A DNA stretch of 64,000 nt from Xiphias gladius (GCF_016859285.1 NC_053402.1:7032031-7096030); one strand, 5' to 3'; counted from the stretch's first letter, positions 44,311 to 59,218 are shown. Numbers and translations are program-made. The notes: generated by a model from the sequence alone, not told the origin.

Positions 44311-45128
44311 GACAAGGGATGATTTCCTTTGAACACATCAGTTGATAGCAAAGATGTGGATTGGTGGTTTATGGTAACATCAGCATTCAAACCCCATTCT
44401 GTAATTGCTAACGTAACCAAAACATATCCTGATGATTGAAGATGTAGATAAATGTGTAACTCTAGCTTTTTTTATCTTCAAATTACAAGAGCTTTCTACT
44501 GGCCTGGTCATTAGGACTAGAGGAGTGTATTTTTTTTAAATGTAGTTCAGATATTCTACCAGAAGATGTCTCCCTCCACAGAGACACCCAAAAGGCTCCC
44601 ACTCCTTTCCTCTGAATGAGTGGACCCCCTTTTTTCTATTACAACAGCGAGGAAATGGGACGGTAGAGATAGAGGTGGGCAGAGGTGTGACTGAGTGGAC
44701 AGGCAGAGGCAGAAGCAGACTCAGAGCCAGCTGGGCATTTGCCATATCTCATTTTTATTTAGGAATTTCATAGAACGGGGGAAAAGCTGAAGTATTCTAG
44801 CAGTAGTGTTTTTTTTGTGCGTAAACGGGATAGGTTATTCAAATTCTTAGGAGTTCTGCTACACTTTCAGACTGAGGAGTTTATTTGGAAGTAGTGTCCT
44901 GGGTGGAGTTTTCTTTGCCTCGTAAGAATATTTCATACACATTTAGTGTTACATGCTTCACTAGTGCGTCCAAGTTTTTTTTCCAAAGATCTCTCTGAGC
45001 ATCGTTTAAGTGTTTTATTGTTTTATACTTGCATTGACTTTGTGTGTATCGTAATTTATTCTAGTGTTATTAATTTTGATTATTTTGTCTTCATTACATT
45101 TCAGCGCAAGAGTCCCGCAAGGATTATA

Positions 45129-46143
45129 ATGCGAAGGATTTTGGAGGTTTGGGTCACCTTGGTGACAGTTTCTGCGCTGACCAAGGGGGTCTTTGCAGGA
45201 TACGGGCTGAGCATGTTTGCTGCGCAGTCTTCCCCTCCAGACCCGTGCTATGATGAGAACGGGAACCCGCGGAGATGCATCCCCGATTTCGTCAACTCCG
45301 CTTTTGGGAAGGACGTTCGCGTATCCAGCACCTGCGGCAGCCCGGCCGCCAGGTACTGTGTGGTGACCGAGAAGGGAGAGGAGAGGACGAGGGACTGTCA
45401 CACGTGCGACGCCGGGGATCCCAAGAAGTCCCGTCCTCCTGCGTATTTAACAGACCTCAACAACCCTCACAACCTCACCTGCTGGCAGTCTGAAAACTAC
45501 GTGCAGTATCCGCAAAACGTCACCCTCACCCTGTCACTGGGTAAAAAGTTTGAGGTCACCTATGTGAGCCTGCAGTTCTGCTCACCTAGACCCGAGTCCA
45601 TTGCCATCTACAAGTCTATGGACTATGGCAAATCATGGGTGCCGTTTCAGTTTTATTCCACTCAGTGCAAGAAAATGTACAACAGGCAGAATAAGGCAAC
45701 AATTACCAAGCAGAACGAGCAAGAGGCCATCTGCACGGACTCCCACACAGACATGCACCCTCTGACAGGTGGACTCATCGCCTTCAGCACTCTGGACGGC
45801 AGACCGTCGGCGCACGACTTCGACAACTCCCCGGTGCTACAGGACTGGGTGACGGCCACCGACATAAAGGTGATCTTCAGCCGGCTTCACACTTTCGGAG
45901 ACGAGAACGAGGACGACTCGGAGCTGGCCCGCGACTCTTACTTTTACGCCGTGTCGGACCTGCAGGTCGGAGGTCGGTGCAAGTGCAACGGACACGCTTC
46001 AAAGTGCGTTAAGGACAGAGAAGGGAATCTGGTTTGTGAGTGCAAACACAACACGGCGGGACCCGAGTGCGACAGGTGCAAACCTTTCCACTATGACCGA
46101 CCCTGGCAGCGAGCCACGGCCAGAGAAGCCAATGAGTGTATAG
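45129..46143 (+). CDS. ntn1: Netrin-1, first coding exon (partial gene)
   Basis: Secreted laminin-related guidance cue for DCC/UNC5/neogenin receptors. The exon encodes 338 residues plus one base. Start: [20 protein letters not shown] is a signal peptide, probably cleaved near GVFA/GYG. The ATG at 45129 lies 24 bp after a splice acceptor (TTACATTTCAG, 45094-45104), so a 5' UTR intron is likely; the in-frame codons further upstream would then be intronic. The laminin N-terminal (domain VI) shows [58 protein letters not shown] and [20 protein letters not shown]; then the first laminin EGF-like repeat starts at [13 protein letters not shown] and runs to [20 protein letters not shown]. The donor is TATAG|GTAAGT after ANECI. 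High GC compared with its flanks. Other exons are outside the window. Teleosts have two ntn1 copies; I cannot say which. Confidence 0.96.
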
Positions 46144-49100
46144 GTAAGTCATTCACTATGTTGGCCTTTACTTAGGAATTGTTTTAGCGATTAAAATAAT
46201 TCGATAGTAAATTATATTACCCCATTCATTTAATAGATGCTGTTAACATTAACCATTTTTACTATCCAGCCTTCACGCACAAAAATTACACTCCGACTAG
46301 TTGGTAATTCGTTAATGTGAATTGTATATTTGCTTTTTGTCTTACTGGGAATGGAATACAGATACAACTCTCTCCTGAAAGGATGATGTTTTTGAATTTG
46401 TTTTTGTCTGTAATATAGAGAGATACTTGTGCTATAGGCACAAATTAATCGATGGCGATTTGACTTTAAATTAGGGTATAGTTATTTTTATTCCGGCCAA
46501 ATAAATCCTAGCTGAGGCAAAGAGAGAGGGAGGCCTCCACGACCTAAACGGCAATCGACCCATTCTGATTTTTAAATTCAAGAGACGGTTTCATCGAATT
46601 AAATGAAATCTTTTATGAAATTGCTCATTCTAAAATTAATACATCTTCTTGCTGGTAAATGTAGATGAATTTAGTACAATTTAAGCCTAAATAATAGCAG
46701 CTCGTTTAAAGAAATTGTTAAATTTAGTCCTTCAATTTCGGCAGAGAAATTGACATTGTATTTATCAAAACAGGACCCGCCTTCAATGCACACATTTTAG
46801 CTGACTTACTATGCATTTTGTTGACCCTTGATTTTTATCGCCCTCCAGGAGAAATTCCTGAATAGGAACGAAAAGGCAGGAAGTCGTTTCAATAAACAAA
46901 GTGCGCCTGTCCGAATGCGTGATTGAGTTTTTAACCCGTGTTTCCGACTGTAGTAGAGGTTTAATAGGACTGAAACATTGCAGCTGCAGAGATAGACTGC
47001 AGGGGCGTGTTGTGTTTCCATAAGCAGGTGCTATTACAGATTGGATGGGCGATTAGGGCGGTTTTATTGACATTTTTGGCACGTCGAGTATAAACTGCCG
47101 CTTTCGAGCCAGTATACTATTCAGAGAGGTGGACAAAGCGCGGGGTAATTTGAAGCCAGATCTGAGTTTTTATTGTAGCAGCAGCGAGCGAGTGTATTTG
47201 CTGTGATGCTTATTTTCGACAGAGCTGGGGGCTTATATCAACAGCTCAAGCCCCCGGAGCTACAGCGAAGCAAACCTGGAAAAGTAACAAGTTCCAACAC
47301 TGCCATGGTTTGCTCAACCAAACGGAACAAGTGAACAAGTTGTTCCCCTTGGCCTCCGCCTTTCGCCTGTACAAAGCTAGCATGTGAGTGTATTTTACTA
47401 AAACAAAAGCTTGTCACTTGTGGCATCCATCTCGCTGTCAGTGGGAGGCCCCCCGTTCACCATCTCGCTTTTTGTGTGAGCGATGTCATCAGATAAAACC
47501 ACAGAAAAGCCAGACTGAGCATGTCTTCCAAAGAGGAAATAATAAGGGTGGCCTGACACCTTAGCATGAAAGAAGAAGACCCAGGGGAGGGGCTGTTTCC
47601 ATTGAGCAGTGGGTCTATATGGTCTGGCAGTGGGGATTCAGAGTGGTTGATGCTATTGATCTCTCTGGATTTCTCCTCCCTGCTGTAGGGCATTAGGATA
47701 TTAAGAGAAGAGTGGGAAAAAGAGGTGTGGTTATGGCAGAGTAGTTGGTTTCACTCACTGGTGGCAGGCATCAAGGAAGTAAGAAAGTCAGTTTCCCATG
47801 ACTTTGCATGGAGGGTTGCCGTCATGTTGTCAAGAAGCATTTATGTTGGCAGCAGCTGCTTTCACATTCCTGTCAAGTGGAGCTGCATGACTTACAAGTA
47901 TGTCCATAACACCAGGGCCAGAGGGGTGGCCAGGAGTGGCACAGGTCCCCCTCGTATCTGATTGGTCACCAAAGACATTGGATCTACAAATACATTTGTA
48001 GTCATGTTGTGTCTCTTTAGGTCGGGGTGTCTGGTTTTTAAATAGGAGGGACCGGGGGGGGGGCTTTTACATGTCCAGTTTCGTCCGTTGTCTCATAATC
48101 TGCCCAAGGCTGTAGGCTATTTGGAGTTACAAATACTAGCTATTAATTGATATTATTTTATATTAGAATATTTCAAGTTATTTATTTGGCAAACTTGGCA
48201 ATCACACTGAACAAACAATGTAACTATTGATAATGTATCGTTTATTACTGCCAAGAAGCACAGCTTTAAATGTGATTCTAATCACATTTTTACTACTTAC
48301 AAATGTGCCACTCTTCTTCTGTGCCCCAGTCTGCCTCCCCAGTCATGAGTTTCTAAAACATGCAAACGAATAGCTTTAATACATTAAACCACGATAACGT
48401 TCGACCATGAGCCGTAATAATTTCTGTAAAGCAATGAAGAAGGTCTAGAAACACACACATACACACACACACATATGGTGACACGTCAGGCTCTCCTGTC
48501 CCCGGCAGCTGCTTCATATTCTCTCCATGTTCAGCATAGCACTGACCCCTGACTGTCAGCTCCCCGCTCCTCTCCGGCCTGACTGATGGGCTGTGAAGCA
48601 AACTGTGGGAAACTTCTCCTTGCCAAGTGGGTTTTGAGGCAAGTTGAAAATGGTAGCCTCCGTCACTCATATGTGTAATTTTGCACTTGTTCAATTTCAA
48701 CTTTGTTTATGCTGTCACCCTGCCATGCGATGTTCTGTTTTATAATGGCTAAGAGTCAGCTGGAGGTTCAATCCATCCTGTTTCCTTGTAGTTGTGATGT
48801 GCTTTCAGAGTACACTTTCGTGCACAGAACCACTACATGTCTGTTCTTACACTCGGCAGGCTTTTTTTCTGGCTTCAGATGTATTTGATATGAAAGAAAA
48901 TTTTAAAGAGAGACTTGGAATTTCATCAAGTCAGGTACCATCTGTCCTGGTAGAAAGCACTTTGTTTTTGCGCTCTGCTCGAAGTATTTGGTATTTATCA
49001 TACCTACACAGAAATCTTTATGAGGAAAAGCTGACAAGTTTGCCACCCACAAGGTAGCTGAATTAGGATATGATTGTCTCAATTGCCTGCTGGCTCTGCA

Positions 49101-49369
49101 CCCAGTCTGAGCAGCACATACTGGTTCTCGCTGCAACAGCTCTAAAAAAAGAGAGAACACAGAATATAAATGTAAAGAACCCCAGTGGGTTTTATGATAA
49201 ACACGATGGAAGAGTTTTGAATTTGAGTACAAACACAGGTGGGTGTTTGTATGTTAAAATCAATGCTATAGCTGCCTTGAAGTCATGTAATGAGTCTCGA
49301 TCAATCGTTTCCAAGCTTTTTTGTCAAACTGAAGCTGGAAGTTTTATCCATTTACCAGATACTATTAGG

Positions 49370-49634
49370 CTACCTACAGTAACTGCTTTAACCACTTAGC
49401 TAACTGTTTTAACAGTTTATTACTTTTAGCTGGTTCAATCATTTGTCTACTACTTTAACCTTAAACTATTCTGCTAGTTTTCCAATTACTTTCACGCCCT
49501 CCCAGTTGCAACCTGTGGTATTCATGTGTCATAGCTGGCTCAATATGTGGATATGTATTTTAGTTTTTTTTAAATCAGTTGAGTGACTCTACAATCTTTT
49601 CACATTCCCGCCAGTCGGGAATCACTGTTCTACA
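49370..49634 (+). repeat. Copy 3 (truncated) of the minisatellite-bearing element
   Basis: It contains TTAGCTAACTGTTTTAACAG, TACTTTTAGCTGGTTCAATC, ACAATCTTTTCACATTCCCG and the end AGTCGGGAATCACTG. The left end is missing. Confidence 0.6.
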
Positions 49635-50202
49635 CACATCAAATCAGTCAAGACAAGACTGCCTTTACAAAACAGTTGATTTTCTGTTTGAAGTACAACC
49701 CACTTGCATGAGCTGCTCAGAGAGAGGGAGGAAACACTGGTACAGGCAAAAGGAAACCAGATCCTTAAATTACAAGGACACCACATTTACCATGGTCTGT
49801 TTTACAGAAACACTCCACATCTAAGATCAGCTTTCCTGAATGGTTTACAATTGAGCCACAATTGATTTAAATCTCAAGATGCATTTAGGGATGCAGGCTG
49901 AGGGTACGGATAAGTCTGTGTCCATGTGGCTGACTGGGACCATCGATACTGTTTCTGCTAATGATGACTGTGCCGCCAGCCTCCTTGGTGTTGCCAGGTT
50001 GGGCCAGGCCCGCTCACCATCTGGGTCTCATTTCAGCTCCTCAGCAGCAACTCATGTGACAGGAGAGAGGAATTTCTGTAAAGCATGATGTCATAGATTA
50101 TCTTGTAATAGAAGTTGCAGTCTCTTGCTTGTTCTCTGTTATTTTGGTTCCTTCATTACACCTCTCTCTCTCCGTCAACCTCTGGCTCATCACTGTGTGC
50201 CA

Positions 50203-50216
50203 ATGCTAGGGGGCAG
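50203..50216 (+). promoter_or_regulatory. CTCF-like motif in ntn1 intron 1
   Basis: ATGCTAGGGGGCAG: the right ten bases fit the CTCF core and the first three do not. Match only. Confidence 0.3.
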
Positions 50217-53200
50217 AGTCAGCCATTTCAATTTAAGTTGTAAACTGAAACATATTTGAGGGTTTTGTATTTAGTCAACAATAGCCAGAGGACACAGCTA
50301 TGTTTCGGGTTCTTTTTGTGTTGTTGACTTCTGTTTTGATGGGTTTCATGTTTAAATACATTACCTAAATATATTGTATAATACAGTAATGAAAACAGGC
50401 TGTGTTTGCAAAGTTAATGTGTCATAACCCTTATTTATAATTTGTAATAGTTAATATAAAGATGAGGTAAGGTGGTTTGGTGATAAGACAAGGGGTGTTT
50501 CCATAAACCTATTTTTATGTGCATTTGCAGATAAAAAAAACAGAGCGGAAACGCAGGAAATTAGAAAAAAATCTTGAAATATTGTAAAAAAGTTTTTACC
50601 CTTGGCTGAGGTGGAAAAGTTAATGTAGCGACAAAAGAAAAATGTGACAAGGTGCCCACTTAAAGAGATTTAGCAACTAAATTATGATGTACATGAAGCA
50701 TGAGACCTAAACATTCACTGAAGCTTCTGCTCAACTGAAGACACTGAAAATAGCAGCAAACAAAAACATCATACCTGTCGGGAGGGATAATGATACTGTT
50801 CCTTAAATTAATCTTTTAACTGCATTATCTTGTTGCACCTTCTTCATCTGCAATGGTTTTAATGGCAACTTACTGAAGAATTAGCACCACCAGCTCTTCA
50901 TCTTGACCAACCAACTCCTAAAATTCGCATAACAGCAGTGGATGGAAATGTTCATTAATTTCTTTGCTGAATTACTTGAAATTCAGTACAAATATATGCT
51001 TCATTTGGATGGAAACCCACCTAAAGATTTGGTGACAGCCTTGGTTCAATCCCCTTGACAGCAAGTGAAGTACGCATACGAGGCACGGAGTCCTCACCAG
51101 CTACACAGATCTTTAACCTCACTCTGGTAGGCAAAGAGAAATTTATCATTTGGGGATGAAGAAAGCATGATATACCCTAATTCACCAACATCCAGTAGTA
51201 AACATTTAAAGGAGGCTTTGGTCATGCAGGAAAAAACCTGCCTGAAACAAAATGAAAACAAATAAATGTGACTGTGAGCGTATTGTTCTTGTTGCGGTTG
51301 TTTGGATTCCCATTAGTGATTACAGGGGTCATTTACCCTCGGGTCCACAGCAACCGTAACAGCATTATAATCTTCAGATGGGTTGTGCAAATAGTCTAAA
51401 TAAGACTAAGAACCGAACATAACCCTAAAAAATGGCATTTCATAAAAGCATGGAAATAGTGGTTGAAGTATGTAAAAAATAGATACTAGGGTGAAAATCT
51501 GGAGTGGTTAATAGGAACCAGGTGTGCTGCAGGTTGGGAAAGATTTTTTGGCATTACAGCAGCATGGAAAGTCAGACACCCTTGAAAATCCCACCAGGAG
51601 CAGAGTGCCAGTTAGATGGACTGATGAATCTCAGTCATCTAGAACATACTGACGCTTGAGTACCACTCAGGGGCACTTGGTAGGAAAATTCAAATGGTTT
51701 GACCAATGGGAGTTTAGAGAAAGTAATCACAGGTGGTACAGACCCTGAAGCAAAGGTTTGTAATGAACCAATCAGTTTCAACTGGCTAAATCAAATATAG
51801 AGCGGACTCATACGTGCTTTTCTTATGAGCATAAAAGAGTTTCTGACTTTATCAACTCAACTGGTGTGACAGAATCCTCTGGAGACAAACACACCTAAAC
51901 CCGCAACAGAAAGCAGGAGATGGACTTTGTGGAAACTGTGGTAGGAACCACTGTCACTCGTAGGGATTGAGGCAACTTTTCTTGCCATTAACTATTCTGA
52001 AAATCTGTCACAGTTAAAATTGCTCAAGATTTTGCTTGTGTGTGACATCACAGCATTGAGGTGAGTTCCCTGTTAGTTCATGTTTACAAGGATGAAATGA
52101 AATGTGTCAGAAAAGATTTTGTTCGAATTTTGCACGGCTTGACCGTGCAATGCTTAGGGACTGCAGAAAAATTATAGGGGTGGTTAGGGGGCCTTAAACT
52201 TATGTTAAAAAAAAATTAAGGCCATCCCCAGAGTTAATATTCTCTTTGGACACTTATATTATATTATTGGATAACTAATTCTGACACTTTTTAAATTTTT
52301 TTGAGAAGTTGGGAACCACTGTTGGTAGAGATGTAGATGTAGTTTAATCACCTACTGTTGTCCAAAAAAATAAGAAAAAAATCCAGTCTATTCTGTGTTT
52401 CTTAAAACTGACATACTGTGTTGGCCCTACGAGCTACCAGATTGTGACTAAACATAAGAAACAGGATTGTTGTCCACTGCATATGGCAGTGTGCACCTTT
52501 ACGACCCATTGCACACAATAAAGCCATCATTTATAACTACATTTTTATTTTTACAATAAAAACCTGGAATTAGAAAAAAAAACCCTTCAGCAAAAACTAA
52601 AAAAGATCAAAAATAAAAAAACCCTCCCCTTTTCTGACCCCCCCCCTTCCCTAGTAATAATTTGCATACAGTCTTTACGGAAAAGTGATGTATGATGACT
52701 CTGTCTAAATTGCTTCAAGTTTTGCAATTGCCGCTCTCTACTTGCTCTATGCTTTTGTAGGTCTCTACTTCTTCTTTTGGAAAATGGTCTTAAATAATAT
52801 TTGCAGGTAATGTGTTTCAGGCATGCATAAAATATTGTGCAATAGGACTAAAAGCTACATTTCTGTCCAGGTTAGGTCCTGCTTAATGATGTTCACACTC
52901 TAAAAGTGATAACAGGAGTCGTCGCATTTCCAGAAACATGCTTTAACTGTCACAACTACCAATGGAGAACAATAGTTCTGAAACTGGCCTTTACTCTGTC
53001 GAATCCAGTCTTTCTTGCAACATAAGCCTAAGTGACTTTGGTAAGAGGTTTCTCTGTATACAGCCAGACCATAAAAAAAAGAGATGTATTTGGGGGATCT
53101 CAAAAAATCCATGCTCTGCTACAATCTAGTGTCCTCTGGGTAAAGGCTGCATGTTTTGAGGATTTTGTTTTGTTGAGCTCATAATTCAAGACAGACACAA

Positions 53201-54139
53201 TGTTTCGAGCCAGAAAGGTTTCACTCAGGCTTTTAAGAGCGTACTGAAAAATCTTGTCCTGCTGTGTTGTGGATGGTGGTTTGGAGAGGTGACTCAGTGT
53301 TTTGAGAGGAGTATGTTGGTTTTGATTTCATGCTCGTATCCTTCATGCATGGGCTGTTGGACATCATGGCATGAATGTTGATCAAAATGAAGATATGCAG
53401 AACACAGGGGGTTTATTCAACACATACGGATCGTCGTATTTAACATTTAAATCAAAGGTGATAACTCTCTGCTGGCTTGAGACACGTAATTTATGACACA
53501 TTTGGTGTGAAAACGCACGCTAGTACTGATAGTTTAGGTTCAAAAAGCAGACATTCAGGGAGGTTCATCCTGACCAACTTTTCATCAGTCTTCACCAGAC
53601 TAGTTGTTCAGTGCAATGAACTGTTAAAACCTAATTTGTTAATTTCCTCCCAGGCCATTAACAGTTTAACAATTTTTATTTAGACTGAGTTTAGTATCGC
53701 TTTTTTATTTTTTTGAGGTACATGATTCAAATGTTAATTTACAAGTATATATTTATGAGCAGCTAAACTTACACACGTACACATATGGGGAGTATAAATG
53801 GCAGTTGAAAAAAATTTAACACATACATTTAGCAATCTAAATGATCTTTAACCATTTTTTGTGTAGCACTGCCCACCTCCAGTAGAAATCCAAATACATG
53901 TATGAGTACAGATTTTTTTGTTACACTAACTTATAGATACAGATACAGATATGAGACATAAAATGAAATGCTATTATTTGGTCATCATTTTCTGTTTGTC
54001 AGTGCAAAGCACATACACACAAGAGACAACACTGTACAACATAGTAAGTGGATCCTGGAAGGCTGGGACAGTTCATATTGTTTTTTTTCGTGGCTGTTTA
54101 TTTTTTTTTTGTTCATGGCTTGCCTTAATGTTCACTGAG

Positions 54140-54640
54140 CCCAGATGAAAAGAGATGCACATGTTTGTGCGTATGTGTGGATCCTCAATTCTTTGTGTCC
54201 ACCATCTGTCTACAAGGAGCTGACTGGAGCTGGGACTTCCAGGGTGGCATCAGGACCACCTAGTGCGTGCACATCAAGACCCTTTGAGGCTCTGAAGAAG
54301 GGGAGGCTGGGAATGACTAATGGGCCAGTGGAGTGACACGCTCCGGAGCTCAGCTTCAGACCCCCAGCCAGCTCCCCTGCTGCGCTGCCACCCGACAAAA
54401 CCAGCTCAGTGACAGCGCCGTTTATACGCCTAAACACAACACACTTCCTCAGTGTCACTTACTCGACTTACCCCTGTGCCACTTCCCTCTCTCCTCCCAA
54501 AAAGCATTAAAGAACTCTGGAGTGGAGGCATAAGCTTCTTTGGCTGGTACCATCCTCCCTGCTGCGCTATCGACACGGGGGTCTTTTTACTAGACGACAA
54601 AGAGGACAACTGACAACTGGATCAGTAATAGTTGAATAAA
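54140..54640. other. GC-richer, low-repeat patch in ntn1 intron 1
   Basis: Its composition (for example CCAGCCAGCTCCCCTGCTGC near 54364) stands out from the AT-rich surroundings. There is no repeat and no credible exon. It is a candidate conserved non-coding element, from composition only. Confidence 0.25.
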
Positions 54641-57600
54641 GTCTTGATCCTTATTGGAACCACACTCAGTGTTTTGTGGAGTTTTTTAAAGGTTTGGAGC
54701 ATTGTGTTTACCATTTTAAAAAAAATTAAATCCTATGAACTTAATAAAGTTTTTGTAAATTAAATGTGACTAGTCCACCAAGCATCTGTAATGTCAGCTG
54801 CTAATCACCCACTCCTCTTTTCATTAACAGCCACTTATCTCTTGAACACTTATAATAAGCCTGCCTTGAAAAGGAAATTGAGTTGTTGGTCCCTGTTTCA
54901 TATTTATATTTCCATATAAATTTTACGTGGGCCTCTGTGAAAGGTCTCCACTGCCCTGTAATGGATTTCTACGTCCTCCTGTCTCCATCTTTCACTAACC
55001 CTAGTAACCAATTCCTGTCTCAGAGAGAATGAGGAACCACTTATTGTATCTGAGGGGATATCCAGCAGGATTGATAGGGGAGAGGAGAACACTGGCTACC
55101 AGACACCAGGCCCTACATGACTATAAATATCCCAGGGTTCCATATCTGCTCAGAGGAGAGAAAACCTGGGGATTCATCAGTTGCAATCCTCCCTCTGCAC
55201 ACTATGTTTATGATTGAGGCAGATCTCCTGGTGAGACTGGGAGCACGAAACCATAGATATGGGATTAAGCCGCCTCTCAATCTTCTTTAACTCCTCCGGT
55301 CTCCGTGGGCATGTAGACAGAGTAGATGGGCGGTTTCCATCCTCTTCTCATCTCTTGTCCAGGTCACCACAGCTACTGTGGAGCAGATGGCTCACTACTC
55401 CTTCACACACTCACACCAAACAGTAGAATGTGACTTCCTTCCTTTCCTGATTGGCTGAGCTCTGAGACGAACATCAGATGTTTTCTTCCCTTCTCTGCTT
55501 GCAGGAAAACCTCAGGAGCTCAGTGTGTGATGTAAACTCACACAGCTCGTAACATGAACACATGTGTACGTGTGTTTATGTGCCATGTGGTTTATTTACA
55601 CAGATAACGAGGCTCAATTTCTAATGACAGTGAGTCAGAGATAACGCGCTGTATCTGGTTCCCACTTAGACAGGCAGCTGGGAAAAACAATGACCTCACA
55701 GCAGTGAGCCCAAAGACCATGCTAGATTACACCGTGAGGTTCAACAAGCCCGGAGTGCCTGGGCTCTGTTACAGCAGGTTTTTATGTTCTGAAATGACAA
55801 GAACAGTTCTGAAAATACCTAAACAAAGGATCTTTCACACTGAACAGGGGCAGTATAAGATAGAGAGGTGGCTGCAAGGTTTGGCTAGGATTTCATTTGA
55901 CTTGTGCAAATATATATATTAAACACATTGCGTTTTGCACATTGTCTTCCTTTACTTTTAATCCGTAGGGCCTCAATCCTGATTGATTTGGTGACACTGG
56001 TGGTTACTGGTTGGTTTAATAGTACAGAAAACACTCATTAAGCAGCTACTTTGTCAGATATACAACAGAAGAGCAACTGGTTTACCTGTCTACAGGGCAA
56101 CCAATCAAACAGTTGATGTAAGTAGTTTTCTACACAACAGCAGAGCAGTAGCAGGAGTTGCTTTCATTGCTTAGAAGTTGCAACCTGTTGCCTGCAGCTC
56201 TTCATCTAACAGCTCACTGTGGCCGCTCCTTCTTAATCCATTAATCCCTGGAGCATAAAAAAAAATGGATCCACTGACTAAAAATGCCTAATATGACAGT
56301 TTTCGTATTTTGCAGACACATTTTTTATGAACTACTGCAGTCGGTGCTAACCTCTGTGACAAATACATTGTGTTTCCTATGAGTTCTTCATACCAAACTG
56401 TTTTGCCAGTTGAATGTTTGTAAAGCAGCAATTAGGAAATATTTGTAGTTTTAATTCGGGGCAACTTAATGTAGCTCTGATACAGCTGTAGGAGAGTGAA
56501 CAGAAAACAATGAGGAGGATATGTATGAAATAAAATTAGAAACAGTATCACTGGATTACATGGTGTATTTTTTCCTTTGAATCTCCTCAGCATGTGAAGA
56601 CATTTGGATCCAGTACAGGAATGGTAGACTACACTACTATCAGTAAAAAATACTGAGTAATTAGTAATTACTAAATGTAAATACATTGAATGGATATTGC
56701 AAAAAGAATGCACGCCATAAATAGAATCAAAAACTGGGCCTGATTTCATGAAAATCAAAAGGATTATAATTTTAAAGGGGTCCTATACTGCCCATGATGA
56801 ATAAACTGATCTTGATGTATAGTGGAGTGCTCCTTTATAATAGTGGTACATATAAAAAATGCAGATGCTGTTGAGGTCTATTGAGAGAGCTAAATGAATT
56901 ACATGCAACAGTCAAAGCAGTAGAGTCACATGAATTTAAATGACAGAGGTAGAGGCTCCAAATACTTGATGTCGTCATTAATCTGAGGGATTTTTTTTTT
57001 CATTAATACTGTTGGCAAGGTTCACTGGGTTCCTGCTAAGATTGCCAGTGGGTGGCATGCTTCAGGAAGAACCAAGCCTTTTCCTCTTCAACTCAATATC
57101 ATGTCCTGGAAGCCACCTAGCAACCAGAACAAACTTTGGGATAAAAATCAACGCAGTAGTAAGAACACTAGTACAATGACCTCTCCATGTTTCCATTTAA
57201 ACAATTATTAACCATTAATTCCCTAACTTTTTCCCTCCCCTCTGGAAAAAATGTGACCATAGTGGCTCAGTCTGTACCCTTTTTCCCTAGGTGGTGTTCT
57301 TTAGATTTCCTTCATTAGGTCACTTTATGAGTTGGACATTTGCTTGTGTAGAGAGCATGCAACATTGTAATGTAAGGGCTTAGTGAATGTCTCCATGAAC
57401 GGAATAAAAACTGGAAAACAACTGCACTTAAAATGGATTTTTGATCATTGAACTACAGGGTTAAATATTTTAAGCAACCTAAAAACACACGGGAGAGATA
57501 TTTTTGACACGAGGATGTGGCTGGTTATAAATAGACCCTTGGAGAAAAGTGTAAAAAAGCACAATAAACATGCCACAAGAACGATGGATTGTCAATTCAA

Positions 57601-58302
57601 CTTTATGATTTACAGTTTAGTGGCTCCTTGCCCCCGTCTCCCTTATTCCCTCTGCACAGGAGAACACAGTGGAGGAGCTGCGTGCCAGAATGGTAAAATA
57701 ACTTCCCTGCTCTGTGGGGAAGCTTTGGACCTCTGCCTAACACAGACCAGTATAGTCCCGCAGCAACCTGGCCCTGTTTAGATGTTTATTACAGGTTTAG
57801 TCTGGAAAACGCTCCTTCTGACCTCAACTGGGAAAACTCTTCAGGTCAGCCTCAAGTTGATGAATACAGTCAGGATAGGTAGGTTATTTTACGATGTCTC
57901 CCTACTGTATCAACATTCAAACCAAAATCCCTATTATCCCAAACCTTCTCATAAGACACAAGGAGTAAGAAATATACAGTATTTGAGACTATTTGGTTCA
58001 ATGGGTAGAATAGTTACAGAAAAAAATACTCACAAATTTGATGCTATATCTGTCATAGCATCCTTTCCACCCACTAAACTCCTGTCACTTGTATAAAAAG
58101 CTCCTGAATCCCATTTTAACAGCATGAAGGTTTGTAAATGTCCAGCCAGGCCTCTAAATGTTGAAGTGATTTTTAGGATCTTGGCAGTGATCTCTGTAGA
58201 GGAAGTTTTGCAGACAATAGAATAGGAATATATAGTGAACCCCTTATTAGATAAATGTCAATTTATGTAAAGAAATTGGTAGATTGGTAGATACTTTAAA
58301 AC

Positions 58303-58800
58303 AATGACTCCCAACAAGAGGTACTTGTTCCCCAGGGGTAACAGCTAGCTAAAGGTAGCCTAATGTAGTTCAAAGCTAAATATGATTGATAAATAGTTAA
58401 AATAATTAATGGGATAAATTGTGAAACAACTAAAAGTGATTTTAAATGGATAAATTGGAGAGCTAAATAATGAATACAAACCTGAATTTGTAAAGAGCTT
58501 AAATAGTTAGCTAAGAAAACAGTTGAAATAGTTAGCTAAAATTAATTAATAAACGATGAAAGTAACGGATAAACAGTTGAAATAGAAGTAACAGATGACT
58601 AGTTGAAATATCCAAGTAAACAGCTGAAATATTGTAGTTAGCTATCTAAAGGTAACGGATAAACTGTTGGAAATTGATAGCTAAATTAAACAGTTCAAAT
58701 ATATAGTTAAAAACAGGAGCTTTCAAAGTCTAACATTGTCGGCACTCCTTCAGATAAAATTGAGACAATTATGTTCATCTGATAAGGCTGTGGGGGTAAA
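58303..58800 (-). repeat. Copy 4 of the minisatellite-bearing element, inverted
   Basis: It starts with TGACTCCCAACAAGAGGTAC and ends with CATCTGATAAGGCTGTGGGG, the complements of the right and left ends of the other copies. Between them are tandem units such as GTTGAAATAGTTAGCTAAAA and GGATAAACAGTTGAAATA. The inverted orientation supports mobility rather than local duplication. Confidence 0.65.
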
Positions 58801-59218
58801 TCTAAAAAAAAAGAAAAAGGTTAAACCACATCTTTAAAACATGTTTATACCCATTCAGTGCACCTTTCCATGTCCAGTAAAAACTTCCTGTAGAAACAGA
58901 ACAGAGGGAACAGAATTTGCTTATCGAGCTGACCGTGGACCTTTTCATCACCTCTCCCATAAGCTTGAGGAAATAAAGTTGAGGAAGGAAAGGAGCAGCA
59001 TGCCTGTCAGCCTGTTACCACACCTACACTGAGAGCACTCCAGTTCATAAATGAAAATATACAAGGCATCAAACACAAAAACACACATTCATCAGAAATT
59101 AATAAGCTTTTTATGAGATTATTACTCAAGAGAATATTTTGGCAATAGCTACAGCAGGCATGTTTAATTGCTGATGCAGTTGCATGTCTGTTTTTGTGTA
59201 CACACATCTACATACATG

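Larger units (their letters stand above)
40035..45128. other. Shared upstream region between pik3r5 and ntn1 (head to head)
   Basis: This region of 5.1 kb must hold both promoters and any untranslated first exons. Visible contents are a fragment of the minisatellite-bearing element (41128-41192), three spaced CCAAT boxes (43380-43480), a pair of direct repeats (43583-43880 and 44022-44310) and a 5' UTR splice acceptor at 45103-45104. I recognise no coding exon; the open frame at 42571-42756 minus has no support. Confidence 0.6.

Noticed and set aside
44946-45128. Upstream in-frame start for netrin-1 at 44946
   Set aside because: A strong splice acceptor (TTACATTTCAG) lies just before the accepted ATG at 45129, which is followed by a clear signal peptide; the upstream codons are likely intronic.
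45015-45865. Minus-strand open frames across the netrin exon
   Set aside because: Antisense shadows of the conserved netrin-1 coding exon.
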